Positions 17,715-26,977 of a DNA stretch of 64,000 nt are shown one piece after another (the stretch's first letter is position 1; each line of letters begins with the position of its first letter). Source of the stretch: Arenibacter troitsensis (GTDB lineage Bacteria; Bacteroidota; Bacteroidia; Flavobacteriales; Flavobacteriaceae); the NCBI RefSeq assembly GCF_900177645.1, contig NZ_FXAO01000004.1, positions 92,177 through 156,176 of the forward strand, written 5' to 3'. The position numbers and the translations under genes were made by a program. Below the pieces are notes generated by a model that had not been told where the DNA came from, did no database searches, and saw only the letters and a list, made by a program, of their open reading frames with translations.

Positions 17715-20084
17715 ATGAAGGGATTATCTGAGAAAATATCACCACTGGAACACCATATAAGCTTTAATAAGTTATTAGAGCAGTATGATGAAATGGCGGA
17801 TAGCGATGATTCGTTTTTGGCCACCAAGGCAAGGTATATTTTGAATGCCCAAGCACCATTTCCGGAATTGAGGGAAGGCTTCAATGATATTACATTGTTG
17901 GAAAAACATAAGGATGTAATTCAAATTATTTTGCAGGATTTATTTTCAACTGTCCTTACCCATAATGAAATAAAAACGGCTACCTCACCCTACACGGACA
18001 TTATATTTAACTTCAGTAAGCGCTTTGAAAAAATTTTGGAAGCTGCCGGACCGGATTATCGTCCACAAATCAGGAATCAAGAAGGAGAGGTGAACTATAT
18101 CATGGCCTGTGTGGTCATACTCAACTTTTATTACGGATTTAATTTAGATTTTAAAAGACCCTTTTTTTACGATATTCCAGATGCCAATGGAGTAATGAGG
18201 CATTACCGTATTTTGTACAATGCCGATTTCATGGAAATCATACCCAATGGAACCCCACTGGAAATTACCCAGGAAGACGTAAACAAGTTATTGGAAAATA
18301 TAGATAATGTAGAGCTTTGGAAACAAAAGATACCGCCCAAAAGTTTTATCAGCAAGGGTTTTGTAATTTCCAACATGTTCGATGTTACCGCAGAACATTC
18401 CATCTCCGAAATAAAATCCAACCTTATCATTAACGATAAAACCGGGGGCAATTTTATTAAGGGTGTGGAAGAAACCTTTAAATCTTTATTTGGGTTGCCA
18501 AATTTGCGTATTGGATTCTCCGTGTACAATTCCAAAGATGAGCAATTTGAGAGGGTTTCCATAAACGGAGTAAATAGTTTTATTTTACAGAAGAAACAAG
18601 TGGAGACTTGTAACGAGGCCCTTTGCAAGGCTTCATACAGTAAGCTGATAGATCAAAACCACTACTTTGTAATAAGCGATGTGGACAAGTACTACAAGCT
18701 TTCAAATGGTATGGCACCATATAAGGTTTTGCACGATCAAAAAATAAAAAGTGCCCTTTTGGCTCCCATTGCTAAAGACGGACAATTACTGGGGGTATTG
18801 GAACTAGTCTCCGATAAGGCAAATGATCTCAATAGCGTGAATGCAACAAAATTGGATGATGTAGTTCCCTTTATTGTTTCTGCTGTATTGCGCTCTATAC
18901 AAGAAGAGGAGAATTTGATAGATGCGGTTATTCAAAACGAATGTACCTCTGTGCACCCTTCCGTATACTGGAAGTTCAAGGAAGAGGCAAAGCGCTTTAT
19001 TTTGGATGATATGGAAGGTTTACAACCCTCTTTCCGCGAAATTGTTTTTGATGAGGTATATCCGTTGTACGGACAGGTAGATATCCAAAATTCCTCCCAG
19101 GAAAGAAATATGGCCATTCAAAGGGATCTCATGATCCAGTTGTCCGAAATTAGACAAATAATGACCGAGGTTTGGCAGAAGTACGGCTTACCCATATACG
19201 AAGAACTTATATTCCGGGTAGATAACCACCTTGATGAAATCAAAGAGGTACTGCATACCAATAGCGAACAGGCTATTTTCGACTTTGTACAGGAAGAAAT
19301 AAACCCGGTATTTGAACATATCAAAAAATCCGATACCCACATTCAAAATCTATTGCTTTCCTATGTAGCCAAAATAGATAAGGTAACAGGTTCGTACTAT
19401 GATCACAGAAAAAATTACGATCAGAGCGTAATGTTGATCAACAAAAAGTTGGCATCGGTACTCGACAGCAAACAGGAGGAGGCACAACAAATGTATCCCC
19501 ACTATTTTGAGCGTTACAAGACCGATGGTGTGGAGCACAATATGTACATTGGGGATTCCATAACAGGAACAAGGGCCTTTGACCTACTTTATCTCAACAA
19601 CCTTAGGTTGTGGCAGTTACAGGTAATCTGCGAAATGGAAAATAAGCATTATGACCTGAAATCCAAGCTGCAGGTACAGTTAAACGTGGCATCGCTTATT
19701 TTGGTCTATAACGGCTCTTTATCCATTCGTTTTAGGATGGATGAAAAAAGATTTGACGTAGACGGTACCTATAATGCCAGGTATGAGATTATTAAAAAAC
19801 GAATTGATAAGTCCTACATTAAAGGCACCAATGAAAGATTGACCCAAGCCGGTAAAATAGCCATTGTCTATTCACATAAAAAGGATGAGCTGGAATACCT
19901 CCGATATATTAAGTTCCTAAGATCTAAAGGTTATTTCAGCGGCAAAGTAGAAATTGTTGAATTGGAAGGGCTTCAAGGGGTTTCCGGATTAAAGGCCATT
20001 AGGGCTTCCATTCTATACAAATCCCCTAAGGAAAAAGACAAAACATATACCTACGAGGACTTAATGCTGGAATTGAAAAAATAA
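17715..20084 (+). CDS. Large GAF-domain protein of unknown output
   Basis: A 789-residue soluble protein. I prefer ATG 17715 to a TTG at 17646. A GAF domain covers roughly 250-400 (segments KSLFGLPNLRIGFSVYN, CNEALCKASYSKLIDQNHYF, IKSALLAPIAKDGQLLGVLE, which is the typical end of GAF). The rest is long helical segments, and the last 200 residues form an alpha/beta part with HKKDELEYLRYIKFLRS. There is no kinase, GGDEF, HTH or phosphatase motif. The stop lies 15 bases from the stop of the convergent HD-PycTM gene. It may be a sensor of small ligands, but no partner is evident. Confidence 0.75.
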   Translation: MKGLSEKISPLEHHISFNKLLEQYDEMADSDDSFLATKARYILNAQAPFPELREGFNDITLLEKHKDVIQIILQDLFSTVLTHNEIKTATSPYTDIIFNFSKRFEKILEAAGPDYRPQIRNQEGEVNYIMACVVILNFYYGFNLDFKRPFFYDIPDANGVMRHYRILYNADFMEIIPNGTPLEITQEDVNKLLENIDNVELWKQKIPPKSFISKGFVISNMFDVTAEHSISEIKSNLIINDKTGGNFIKGVEETFKSLFGLPNLRIGFSVYNSKDEQFERVSINGVNSFILQKKQVETCNEALCKASYSKLIDQNHYFVISDVDKYYKLSNGMAPYKVLHDQKIKSALLAPIAKDGQLLGVLELVSDKANDLNSVNATKLDDVVPFIVSAVLRSIQEEENLIDAVIQNECTSVHPSVYWKFKEEAKRFILDDMEGLQPSFREIVFDEVYPLYGQVDIQNSSQERNMAIQRDLMIQLSEIRQIMTEVWQKYGLPIYEELIFRVDNHLDEIKEVLHTNSEQAIFDFVQEEINPVFEHIKKSDTHIQNLLLSYVAKIDKVTGSYYDHRKNYDQSVMLINKKLASVLDSKQEEAQQMYPHYFERYKTDGVEHNMYIGDSITGTRAFDLLYLNNLRLWQLQVICEMENKHYDLKSKLQVQLNVASLILVYNGSLSIRFRMDEKRFDVDGTYNARYEIIKKRIDKSYIKGTNERLTQAGKIAIVYSHKKDELEYLRYIKFLRSKGYFSGKVEIVELEGLQGVSGLKAIRASILYKSPKEKDKTYTYEDLMLELKK

Positions 20085-20099
20085 CATTTTTTCCCTTGA

Positions 20100-21290
20100 T
20101 TACAAACCACGATCCGGTCCAAAATACTTAAAGGCCACGACGAAGGCAATAACGGAAACGATCATTCCTATAATAAAAATGGTATAGGTCCATCTTAAGA
20201 TTTTATACTTCCTGTTCAATACCAATCCAAGATAATAAAGATCCTTGGTCAATGAGGAATATATATAGTCCTTGTCCTGTACCAACTCGTTTATAGCCCA
20301 TTGGTAGTCCTCCAGTTTCATTTTGTGAAAATTGCCGAAAAACAACAGGTTTACCTTGCGCTGCCTTACGTCCTCCTTGGAAAACTCGCCCTGGGTAACA
20401 TTGGGTCTTGTTGCAAGAACGGCTAGTACCATGGACACCACACTAAAGACAACAAATAATAAAGTGGGATAGACCAGGTAATTGTTGGACGGATTGTCCA
20501 GTTTGGTCATAAGGTTGGACAATACCAAAGAAATTATAATAGCATTTACCGAGAGCAGGATATTGGCTTTGGTATCGGCAATATCACTGAGCATTAAATG
20601 ATTTTTTAAGGTAACCCTAAATAAGGTCTGTATGCCACGATCTGGACTTTCACTTTTGTATTTGGCCTTTAGTTTTTCCTTTTTAACTAAATTTTCCTCC
20701 GCCTTTTTTCCCTTTAAAAGCCTTCTAATATTCTTATTCTTTTGTTCCTGCCAATTTTGAAGGGCATAATCGGTATAAAAACGTTGTTCCGTTTGGAACA
20801 TCTTAAGGTTTGCCTCGCGCCATTCCTTTTGTGTATAGGTTGCCAATCCCAAAACATCCAATTCTTCCCTCAGCAACTCGGCCGTTTCCACATACGTCTT
20901 CTTCCCAAAATGGGAACAATCTGCGTCCCTAATAATTTCTTCCAAGAGGTTTTGGGGTTCGTAGAACCTTTTTGTAGCCATAATAAGGCTGCATACACGT
21001 TCAATTTTTTGTTCATCGTATTCCTGTCTCCCTAAAAAGTTTCGGGTTATTCTACAACTGATCTCCTCATGATTCTCAGAACCTTCCGTATATCCGGTAT
21101 CATGTAACCAAGCTGCCAGTAGGGCAATCTCATTTTCATTCTCGCCCAAATTATAAAAGTTCAATAATTCTTTAGTACTTTTAACAACCCGCTGCGTATG
21201 GCTTAAGTTGTGATACAAATAACTGGAATCTAGTTTATTAGACAATAAATCAACAACAAAGTTTTCAGTTTTTTCGAGGATTTCCGACAT
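20100..21290 (-). CDS. HD-domain phosphohydrolase fused to a Pycsar-type TM effector (PycTM/DUF5706)
   Basis: A 396-residue two-part protein. Residues 1-190 are an HD domain: YHNLSHTQRVV (His27/His31), LLAAWLHDTGYTEG (His63-Asp64) and IIRDADCSHFG (Asp near 119), the metal-binding set of HD phosphohydrolases. Residues about 215-390 match the Pycsar effector family: LFRVTLKNHLMLSDIADTKA, then membrane segments NILLSVNAIIISLVLSNL, YPTLLFVVFSVVSMVLAVLA and a last one near 365-388. In Pycsar defence the TM effector is opened by a cyclic pyrimidine nucleotide; here no cyclase gene is nearby. The HD part may hydrolyse the signal or sense it. It diverges from the big lipoprotein with only 48 bases between starts. 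Confidence 0.85.
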   Translation of the reverse strand: MSEILEKTENFVVDLLSNKLDSSYLYHNLSHTQRVVKSTKELLNFYNLGENENEIALLAAWLHDTGYTEGSENHEEISCRITRNFLGRQEYDEQKIERVCSLIMATKRFYEPQNLLEEIIRDADCSHFGKKTYVETAELLREELDVLGLATYTQKEWREANLKMFQTEQRFYTDYALQNWQEQKNKNIRRLLKGKKAEENLVKKEKLKAKYKSESPDRGIQTLFRVTLKNHLMLSDIADTKANILLSVNAIIISLVLSNLMTKLDNPSNNYLVYPTLLFVVFSVVSMVLAVLATRPNVTQGEFSKEDVRQRKVNLLFFGNFHKMKLEDYQWAINELVQDKDYIYSSLTKDLYYLGLVLNRKYKILRWTYTIFIIGMIVSVIAFVVAFKYFGPDRGL

Positions 21291-21338
21291 AATAGTTAAT
21301 TATGACCCACAAATTACAAAATTTTGATTTCTAAACAG

Positions 21339-24300
21339 ATGTACATGAGGAAACATTACCTACTTATATTGATACTTTTTCTATTGGCAGGCTGTGCTAC
21401 CTACAAAACAAAATATGCGGAAAGTTCCGCTGTAGCAGACATAACTAGTAACAGCGAATTATTGCATACTTTTTATTTGATCGGGGATGCCGGAAAATCC
21501 CCTATGGATGGTCAGAGTGAAGCACTTGAGGCGTTCCAAAAAGTTTTGAAAAAAGCTGATAAAAATAGTACTGCCCTCTTTTTAGGAGATAATATTTATC
21601 CTGCTGGAATGCCCAACAAAAAAGATTCCACCCAAATTTACCTGGAAGCTAAAAACAACATAGATGCACAACTAAAGACCCTGGCCCAATTTAAGGGCAA
21701 TCCCATTTTTATTCCAGGAAACCATGATTGGTACAGTGATGGGCTGGAGGGGCTGGAAAGACAACAAAAATATATCCAGAAAAAATTAGATAGCAAAGAG
21801 GTCTTTTTTCCAGAAGATGGGTGCCCTATAAAGAAAATAGACATCAACAATAAAATAGTGGTCATCGCCATTGATACGGAATGGTTTCTGACCAATTGGG
21901 ACAAACACCCTAAGATGAACGATAAATGCGAAATAAAGGACCGGGAAACATTTTTTGAGGAACTGGAAAGCCTTATCAAAAAAAATCGTGACAGGACTAC
22001 CATTTTGGCACTTCACCACCCCATGTTCAGTTACGGACCGCATGGCGGACAGTACTCGGCAAAACTTCATTTAAACCCTGCTGGCGGCAAATTTCCATTC
22101 CCTATATTAGGTTCTTTTGTAAACCTCATTAGAAAAACAAGCGGAGCCTCCTACGCCGATCTACAGAATAAGCGGTACACGCAATTAAGGAATCGCCTAA
22201 TAACCATAGCACAATATTCGCAGAAGGTAATTTTGACTTCGGGTCATGAACATTCCCTTCAATATATTGTAGAGGACAACACCCCCCAGATCGTTAGTGG
22301 TTCCGGGGCCAAGGAAGGAGCCACAAGATTGCTGAGCGGTTCCAAATTCTCCACAGGAAAAATGGGATTTGCAGCGTTAAAGGTTTACAAGGATGGTTCC
22401 TCCGAGGTAAGATATTATGGGGTTGGAAAAAATAATGATCCCGACCTTCTTTTTTCTACCCAGGTACTGCCTGCGGACAGAAACCAGAATTTCGAGTTAG
22501 GCGACAATGATTTTCCAAAGGAAGTAAAGGCCACTGTTTACTCCAAGGAAGACATTGAAAAAAGTAAATTTTTTAAAAGTGTTTGGGGCGATAGGTATAG
22601 GAAGTACTACGCCATGGAAGTAAGTGCACCTACCCTTAGGTTGGATACGTTATTTGGAGGTGTAAAACCGGTACGCAAAGGCGGGGGAAACCAATCCAAA
22701 TCCCTGAGATTGTCCGATAAAAATGGCAAGGAATATGTAATGAGGGCCGTTAAAAAAAGTGCCGAGGTCTACCTACAGGCCATGGCGTTTAAGGATAAAT
22801 ATGTCATTGGGGAATTTAAGGATACCTACACTGAAAAGCTCTTAATGGATTTTTATACCGGTGCCTTGCCCTATGGTCTTCTTACGGTAGGAACCCTCTC
22901 CGATGCGTTGGATCTCTACCATACCAACCCCAAATTATACTATATCCCAAAACAAGCAGCATTAGAGGAATTTAATGGCGAATTTGGGGATGAACTGTAC
23001 ATTTTGGAAGAACAGGTGGGCGACGGCCATGGGGAGTTGGGAAGTTTTGCTTATGCCAATAAAATTGAAAGTACTTGGGACATGATCGATAAAATTAAGC
23101 GGGACGAAAAATATATGGTCAATACGGAAAGATATCTAAGGACCCGCTTGTTTGATATGGTGATGGGCGATTGGGACAGGCATGACGATCAATGGCGCTG
23201 GGGAGAAATCAAGGACAAGGAAACGGGAAAGATTGTTTTTGAGGCCATCCCGAGAGATCGGGACCAAGTATATTCCATTTGGGGAGATGGTGCCCTGATG
23301 GGTGTGGCAACAAGAATAATTCCTGCCCTTCAAATGATGGAAGGATTTAATAATGACATTAGAAATGTAGTCGCCTTCAACAAGAGTGCCTACGGCCTTG
23401 ATGTAACCTTGTTATCCCAGACCACAAAAGCCGATTGGGATAAAGAAGTGCAATATATACAGCAAAAATTAACCCCAACGGTAATAGACGAAGCCTTTAA
23501 ATCCTTTCCCCAAGAAATTTTGGACGAAAATATCCTTGATTTAAAGAATATACTTATATCCCGAATCATGAACCTTCCCAGAATTGCCGATGATTACTTT
23601 TCGGCACTTAACAGGTATGTTGTTATAAAAGGCACCGATAAGGACGATTGGTTCGAGATTAATAATTTGTCCAAGCACGAAGTGGAAATCAAAGCTTTTA
23701 GAAACATAAGTGGAAAAAAGGATAAACTCTTTTATCAAAAGAAATTCAACAGCAATATCACAAAGGAGATCTGGATCTATGGCCTGGACGATGACGATAT
23801 TTTTGAAGTGGCCGGCACCAAAGGCAACCAAATAAAAATTAGACTTATTGGAGGGCAAAACAACGATGTTTATGATGTATCGGAAAGTAGCAACACTTGG
23901 ATTTACGATCACAGGTCCAAAAAAAATACCTTCAAAAAAATAAAGGGAGCAAAGCTAAGACTTACCAACAATTACGAAACCAACACCTATCAACCTTTAA
24001 AACTCAGGAACAGTACACGGCAGATAATACCGACTATAGGATTTAATCCGGATGACGGCATGAAGCTTGGCTTCAGTGCTACAAATACCTTTTATGGTCT
24101 ACGACAAAACCCTTATACTACCCAACACCATTACAATGCCGCCTATTATTTTGCCACCAATGGCTTTGAATTGGGTTACAAAGGAGAGTTTGCCCATATA
24201 TTGGACAATTGGAATTTAGAACTGGCCGCCCGCTTTACCAGCCCCAATTTTAGTATAAACTTTTTCGGATTCGGGAATGAGACCGAAAATTTTGACGATA

Positions 24301-25052
24301 CTTTGGAGATGGATTACAATAGGGTGAAAATTCAAAACTTAAGCTTTTCTCCCTCTTTGATTTGGCGCGGGCAGCTGGGGGCAAAATTTAGAACGGGCAT
24401 TACCTTGGAAAGTTTGGAAGTGGAAGAAACGGAGGATAGGTACGTGAATACCTTCTACCTAGCCAACGGAGAGGAGAATAGAAACAGTTTTATTGGGGTA
24501 GACGCAGAATACAGCTATGAAAACTTGGACAATGCCGCCTTCCCCACCATGGGAATGTCCACTGGACTTCTCTTGGGATACAAGGCTAGTTTGGAGAACC
24601 AGGGGGAAGCCTATGCTTATATTGTTCCCAGTCTTTCTTTTGATCATAAACTGGTGTCCAATGGTAGATTGGTCCTTGCCACCAAATGGAAGGCCCATTT
24701 TAATATTGGCGATGATTACGAATTTTACCAAGCTGCCAGTATTGGAGGGATCGATGGGCTTAGAGGCTTTAGAAACCAGCGATTTTCGGGCAAGACCAGT
24801 TATTACCAGAATACAGACCTTAGATTTAGCCTTAAAAGCCTTAAAACAGGATTGTTACCTGTTACGTTGGGGGTATATGGCGGTTTTGACTACGGAAGGG
24901 TCTGGACACCCAATGAAAATTCCGACCTATGGCACACCTCCTATGGAGGGGGCTTATTTCTTAATGGAGCGGATGTGATGACGGCCAGGGTTGCCTTGTT
25001 CAACAGTGTTGACGGCCCGCGATTTTCCTTTGGTGTTGGTTTTGGATTCTAA
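21339..25052 (+). CDS. Lipoprotein: metallophosphoesterase - kinase-like region - Omp85/BamA barrel
   Basis: About 1237 residues. ATG 21339 or 21345 is the likely start (a TTG at 21324 extends it). A lipobox LLAGC follows the leader. Residues about 45-370 form a calcineurin-like phosphoesterase: LIGDAGKSP, LGDNIYPAG, IPGNHDWYSD, LALHHPMF, TSGHEHS. Residues about 430-650 contain KEYVMRAVKKSAE and then DMVMGDWDRHDDQW and AIPRDRDQVY, resembling the active site of HipA/FAM20/CotH-type kinase folds (inference). A beta-rich segment with DDDD and GGQNNDVYDV follows. The last 330 residues form an Omp85-type barrel (GGIDGLRGFRNQRFSG, ending FSFGVGFGF). The whole probably sits in the outer membrane. 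Confidence 0.85.
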   Translation: MYMRKHYLLILILFLLAGCATYKTKYAESSAVADITSNSELLHTFYLIGDAGKSPMDGQSEALEAFQKVLKKADKNSTALFLGDNIYPAGMPNKKDSTQIYLEAKNNIDAQLKTLAQFKGNPIFIPGNHDWYSDGLEGLERQQKYIQKKLDSKEVFFPEDGCPIKKIDINNKIVVIAIDTEWFLTNWDKHPKMNDKCEIKDRETFFEELESLIKKNRDRTTILALHHPMFSYGPHGGQYSAKLHLNPAGGKFPFPILGSFVNLIRKTSGASYADLQNKRYTQLRNRLITIAQYSQKVILTSGHEHSLQYIVEDNTPQIVSGSGAKEGATRLLSGSKFSTGKMGFAALKVYKDGSSEVRYYGVGKNNDPDLLFSTQVLPADRNQNFELGDNDFPKEVKATVYSKEDIEKSKFFKSVWGDRYRKYYAMEVSAPTLRLDTLFGGVKPVRKGGGNQSKSLRLSDKNGKEYVMRAVKKSAEVYLQAMAFKDKYVIGEFKDTYTEKLLMDFYTGALPYGLLTVGTLSDALDLYHTNPKLYYIPKQAALEEFNGEFGDELYILEEQVGDGHGELGSFAYANKIESTWDMIDKIKRDEKYMVNTERYLRTRLFDMVMGDWDRHDDQWRWGEIKDKETGKIVFEAIPRDRDQVYSIWGDGALMGVATRIIPALQMMEGFNNDIRNVVAFNKSAYGLDVTLLSQTTKADWDKEVQYIQQKLTPTVIDEAFKSFPQEILDENILDLKNILISRIMNLPRIADDYFSALNRYVVIKGTDKDDWFEINNLSKHEVEIKAFRNISGKKDKLFYQKKFNSNITKEIWIYGLDDDDIFEVAGTKGNQIKIRLIGGQNNDVYDVSESSNTWIYDHRSKKNTFKKIKGAKLRLTNNYETNTYQPLKLRNSTRQIIPTIGFNPDDGMKLGFSATNTFYGLRQNPYTTQHHYNAAYYFATNGFELGYKGEFAHILDNWNLELAARFTSPNFSINFFGFGNETENFDDTLEMDYNRVKIQNLSFSPSLIWRGQLGAKFRTGITLESLEVEETEDRYVNTFYLANGEENRNSFIGVDAEYSYENLDNAAFPTMGMSTGLLLGYKASLENQGEAYAYIVPSLSFDHKLVSNGRLVLATKWKAHFNIGDDYEFYQAASIGGIDGLRGFRNQRFSGKTSYYQNTDLRFSLKSLKTGLLPVTLGVYGGFDYGRVWTPNENSDLWHTSYGGGLFLNGADVMTARVALFNSVDGPRFSFGVGFGF

Positions 25053-25080
25053 CTAAGAAGTAAAGGTTTTTGCAATGGGT

Positions 25081-25941
25081 TTAATTGCCCAACACCAATG
25101 AATATAGATTTCTTCCCGTTTTTCCGGACTCCTCGTCCGAAAGCAATAAGGTAGTGTTATTGGAGAAGGAAACGGATTCCAATTGCGTATATACGCCCAA
25201 GTCTATCGTTTTAAGCGTTCCGCTAGCAAGGAAATTATCCATTGTAAAATTGGTAAAAACCCACAAAGTACCATTTCCCAATAATACTATGGTCTTCCCA
25301 TCGGGAGAAATATCGGCAGAGGTTACTTGCCCATTAATCTTGCCTTGGGGAGGAAAAAAAGACCCTATATACTGGGCATTGTGCTTGCCCTCTATAGCAG
25401 GCACCTTGTACAATAGGGCTTCTCCGCTAAAAGGTTGTGTCCTATTCTTTGTTACGATATAGAAATTGCTTTTGTAATAAAAAAACGACTCGGCATCAAA
25501 GAGCAATTTATTCTTTTTTGGAGGAAAATCTTTTTGTTCGGGATACTTAAATTCAATTTTTATAGCCTCAATATCATCTCCTGTTTCAGCATTTGGATTA
25601 GGGATTTTATAGATGGCCAAATTCTTCCTGTCATTATTGTTATTACCAAAATCGCCAATGAATACATTCCCATTTTCATCCCTGGCCATATCTTCCCAAT
25701 CGTGGTTTTTGGCATGTTTTACTTTTAATTCCTTGACGAGGTCCCCTTTATAATTTACCTGATAAATTTTATCGGGATTTCCTCTATCCATAACGAACCA
25801 AACCGTAGAGTCCTTGGCCGGAACCATTCCGGAATTCTCCGTTAATTTCTGGGGTAATTTGGTAACAAATGTCAGTTGTCCATAATTTCTGGCACAACTA
25901 ATAATGGTTCCCCAAAGCAACAATAAGAAGTATTTTTTCAT
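25081..25941 (-). CDS. Lipoprotein with beta-propeller-like fold (SdiA-regulated-like)
   Basis: A 286-residue protein from ATG 25941 (MKKYFLLLLWGTIISC), whose lipobox I-I-S-C gives an outer-envelope lipoprotein; the longer open frame starts in an unlikely place. The sequence shows repeated YWTD-like strands (KLTENSGMVPAKDSTVWFVM, HDWEDMARDENGNVFIGDFG, YIGSFFPPQGKINGQVTSAD), as in SdiA-regulated or esterase-like propellers. The HDWEDM...DFGNN segment is characteristic of that group. The function is unknown. It is convergent with the big fusion gene and 66 bases downstream of the GyrI-like gene. Confidence 0.7.
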   Translation of the reverse strand: MKKYFLLLLWGTIISCARNYGQLTFVTKLPQKLTENSGMVPAKDSTVWFVMDRGNPDKIYQVNYKGDLVKELKVKHAKNHDWEDMARDENGNVFIGDFGNNNNDRKNLAIYKIPNPNAETGDDIEAIKIEFKYPEQKDFPPKKNKLLFDAESFFYYKSNFYIVTKNRTQPFSGEALLYKVPAIEGKHNAQYIGSFFPPQGKINGQVTSADISPDGKTIVLLGNGTLWVFTNFTMDNFLASGTLKTIDLGVYTQLESVSFSNNTTLLLSDEESGKTGRNLYSLVLGN

Positions 25942-26007
25942 ACAAATAAGTATATAATCATATAGGTGGGCAACCAATTATTTAATCTTACGTATCCTTA
26001 TAGCCTT

Positions 26008-26904
26008 TTATTCCTTTAATGGCATATAAATTTCAGCTATCCAATCCAGTTCGTTTCCCCCAAAATTAGGGTTACTGTAAAATACCTCAACAGGTCTTTC
26101 CCATACCTCCATCCCATTCTTTTTGGCATAATCCAACAAGGCGTACCAAGCCCGGTCAGAGGTGATATAATTTCCGTTATAAACAGCCTTTAATGCCTTA
26201 ACGCCTTCAAATTTCTTATACTTTATAATATCATTTTGGGGAAGGCTATCACTTTTAATAATTGGATAACAAAAATTATAGGAAACACTATCCACTTTCC
26301 TATTCCAATTGGTAATTTCAAGAAATGGCCTGCCGTTCAATGCTACGTTGTTATCCACGAGAACTGTACTTAAAATGGGATAATTTTGCATCATTCCTTT
26401 AGCCTTGCCCAATTGTGAAGTCTTAATGGGGATATAGGCGCAATAGGTATCCGGAAGCTGTTGCACGCTATCCAAAACGGTAACCCTAAATTTTTCCAGA
26501 TGCTCCGTTAGTGCATTGTTGAAATCCAAAATAGTCCTTTTGGTTCGTTTTTCGAAGTCCGTATCCATAAAAGGAATTTTTATTCTATTCCCCAAGCTAT
26601 GATCTGCATCCGTAATGTATATCTTTAGCTTTGTAGTTGAATCATTAACAGGGGTTATTTTCCATTGATATTGGAATAAGGAATCATTGAACTTTAATTG
26701 CTGATCAATATTCAAAAAATCCTTTTCCTGCAATAACACCGTATTCCTATTGGTATTACCCCACACTTTTATGCTCTGATTTATGGTGCCAGGAAAGGTC
26801 TTGCAAGTAATGGAAACCGAATAATCATAGGACTTTATAAACAGATACCAAATCAATGATCCCAAAAGAAGGAAAACTATGAAATAAACAATTTTGTTTC
26901 TCAC
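26008..26904 (-). CDS. Membrane-anchored GyrI-like/SRPBCC protein
   Basis: A 298-residue protein with one N-terminal membrane helix (IVYFIVFLLLGSLIWYLF, residues 5-22) and no other hydrophobic stretch, so the rest faces the periplasm. The middle (about 25-140) may be a START/SRPBCC-like ligand fold. The C-terminal 140 residues look like the GyrI-like small-molecule-binding domain: YIPIKTSQLGKAKGMMQNYP at its start and ALLDYAKKNGMEVWERPVEV with ELDWIAEIYMPLKE at its end. GyrI domains normally bind drugs or regulate partners. No DNA-binding part is present. Confidence 0.72.
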   Translation of the reverse strand: MRNKIVYFIVFLLLGSLIWYLFIKSYDYSVSITCKTFPGTINQSIKVWGNTNRNTVLLQEKDFLNIDQQLKFNDSLFQYQWKITPVNDSTTKLKIYITDADHSLGNRIKIPFMDTDFEKRTKRTILDFNNALTEHLEKFRVTVLDSVQQLPDTYCAYIPIKTSQLGKAKGMMQNYPILSTVLVDNNVALNGRPFLEITNWNRKVDSVSYNFCYPIIKSDSLPQNDIIKYKKFEGVKALKAVYNGNYITSDRAWYALLDYAKKNGMEVWERPVEVFYSNPNFGGNELDWIAEIYMPLKE

Positions 26905-26977
26905 TAATTGTATTTTTATAGGGGCTAAGTAAATTTTGAACCTTTCGGAAATGAAATATGAATATGGCCTTTAAGTA

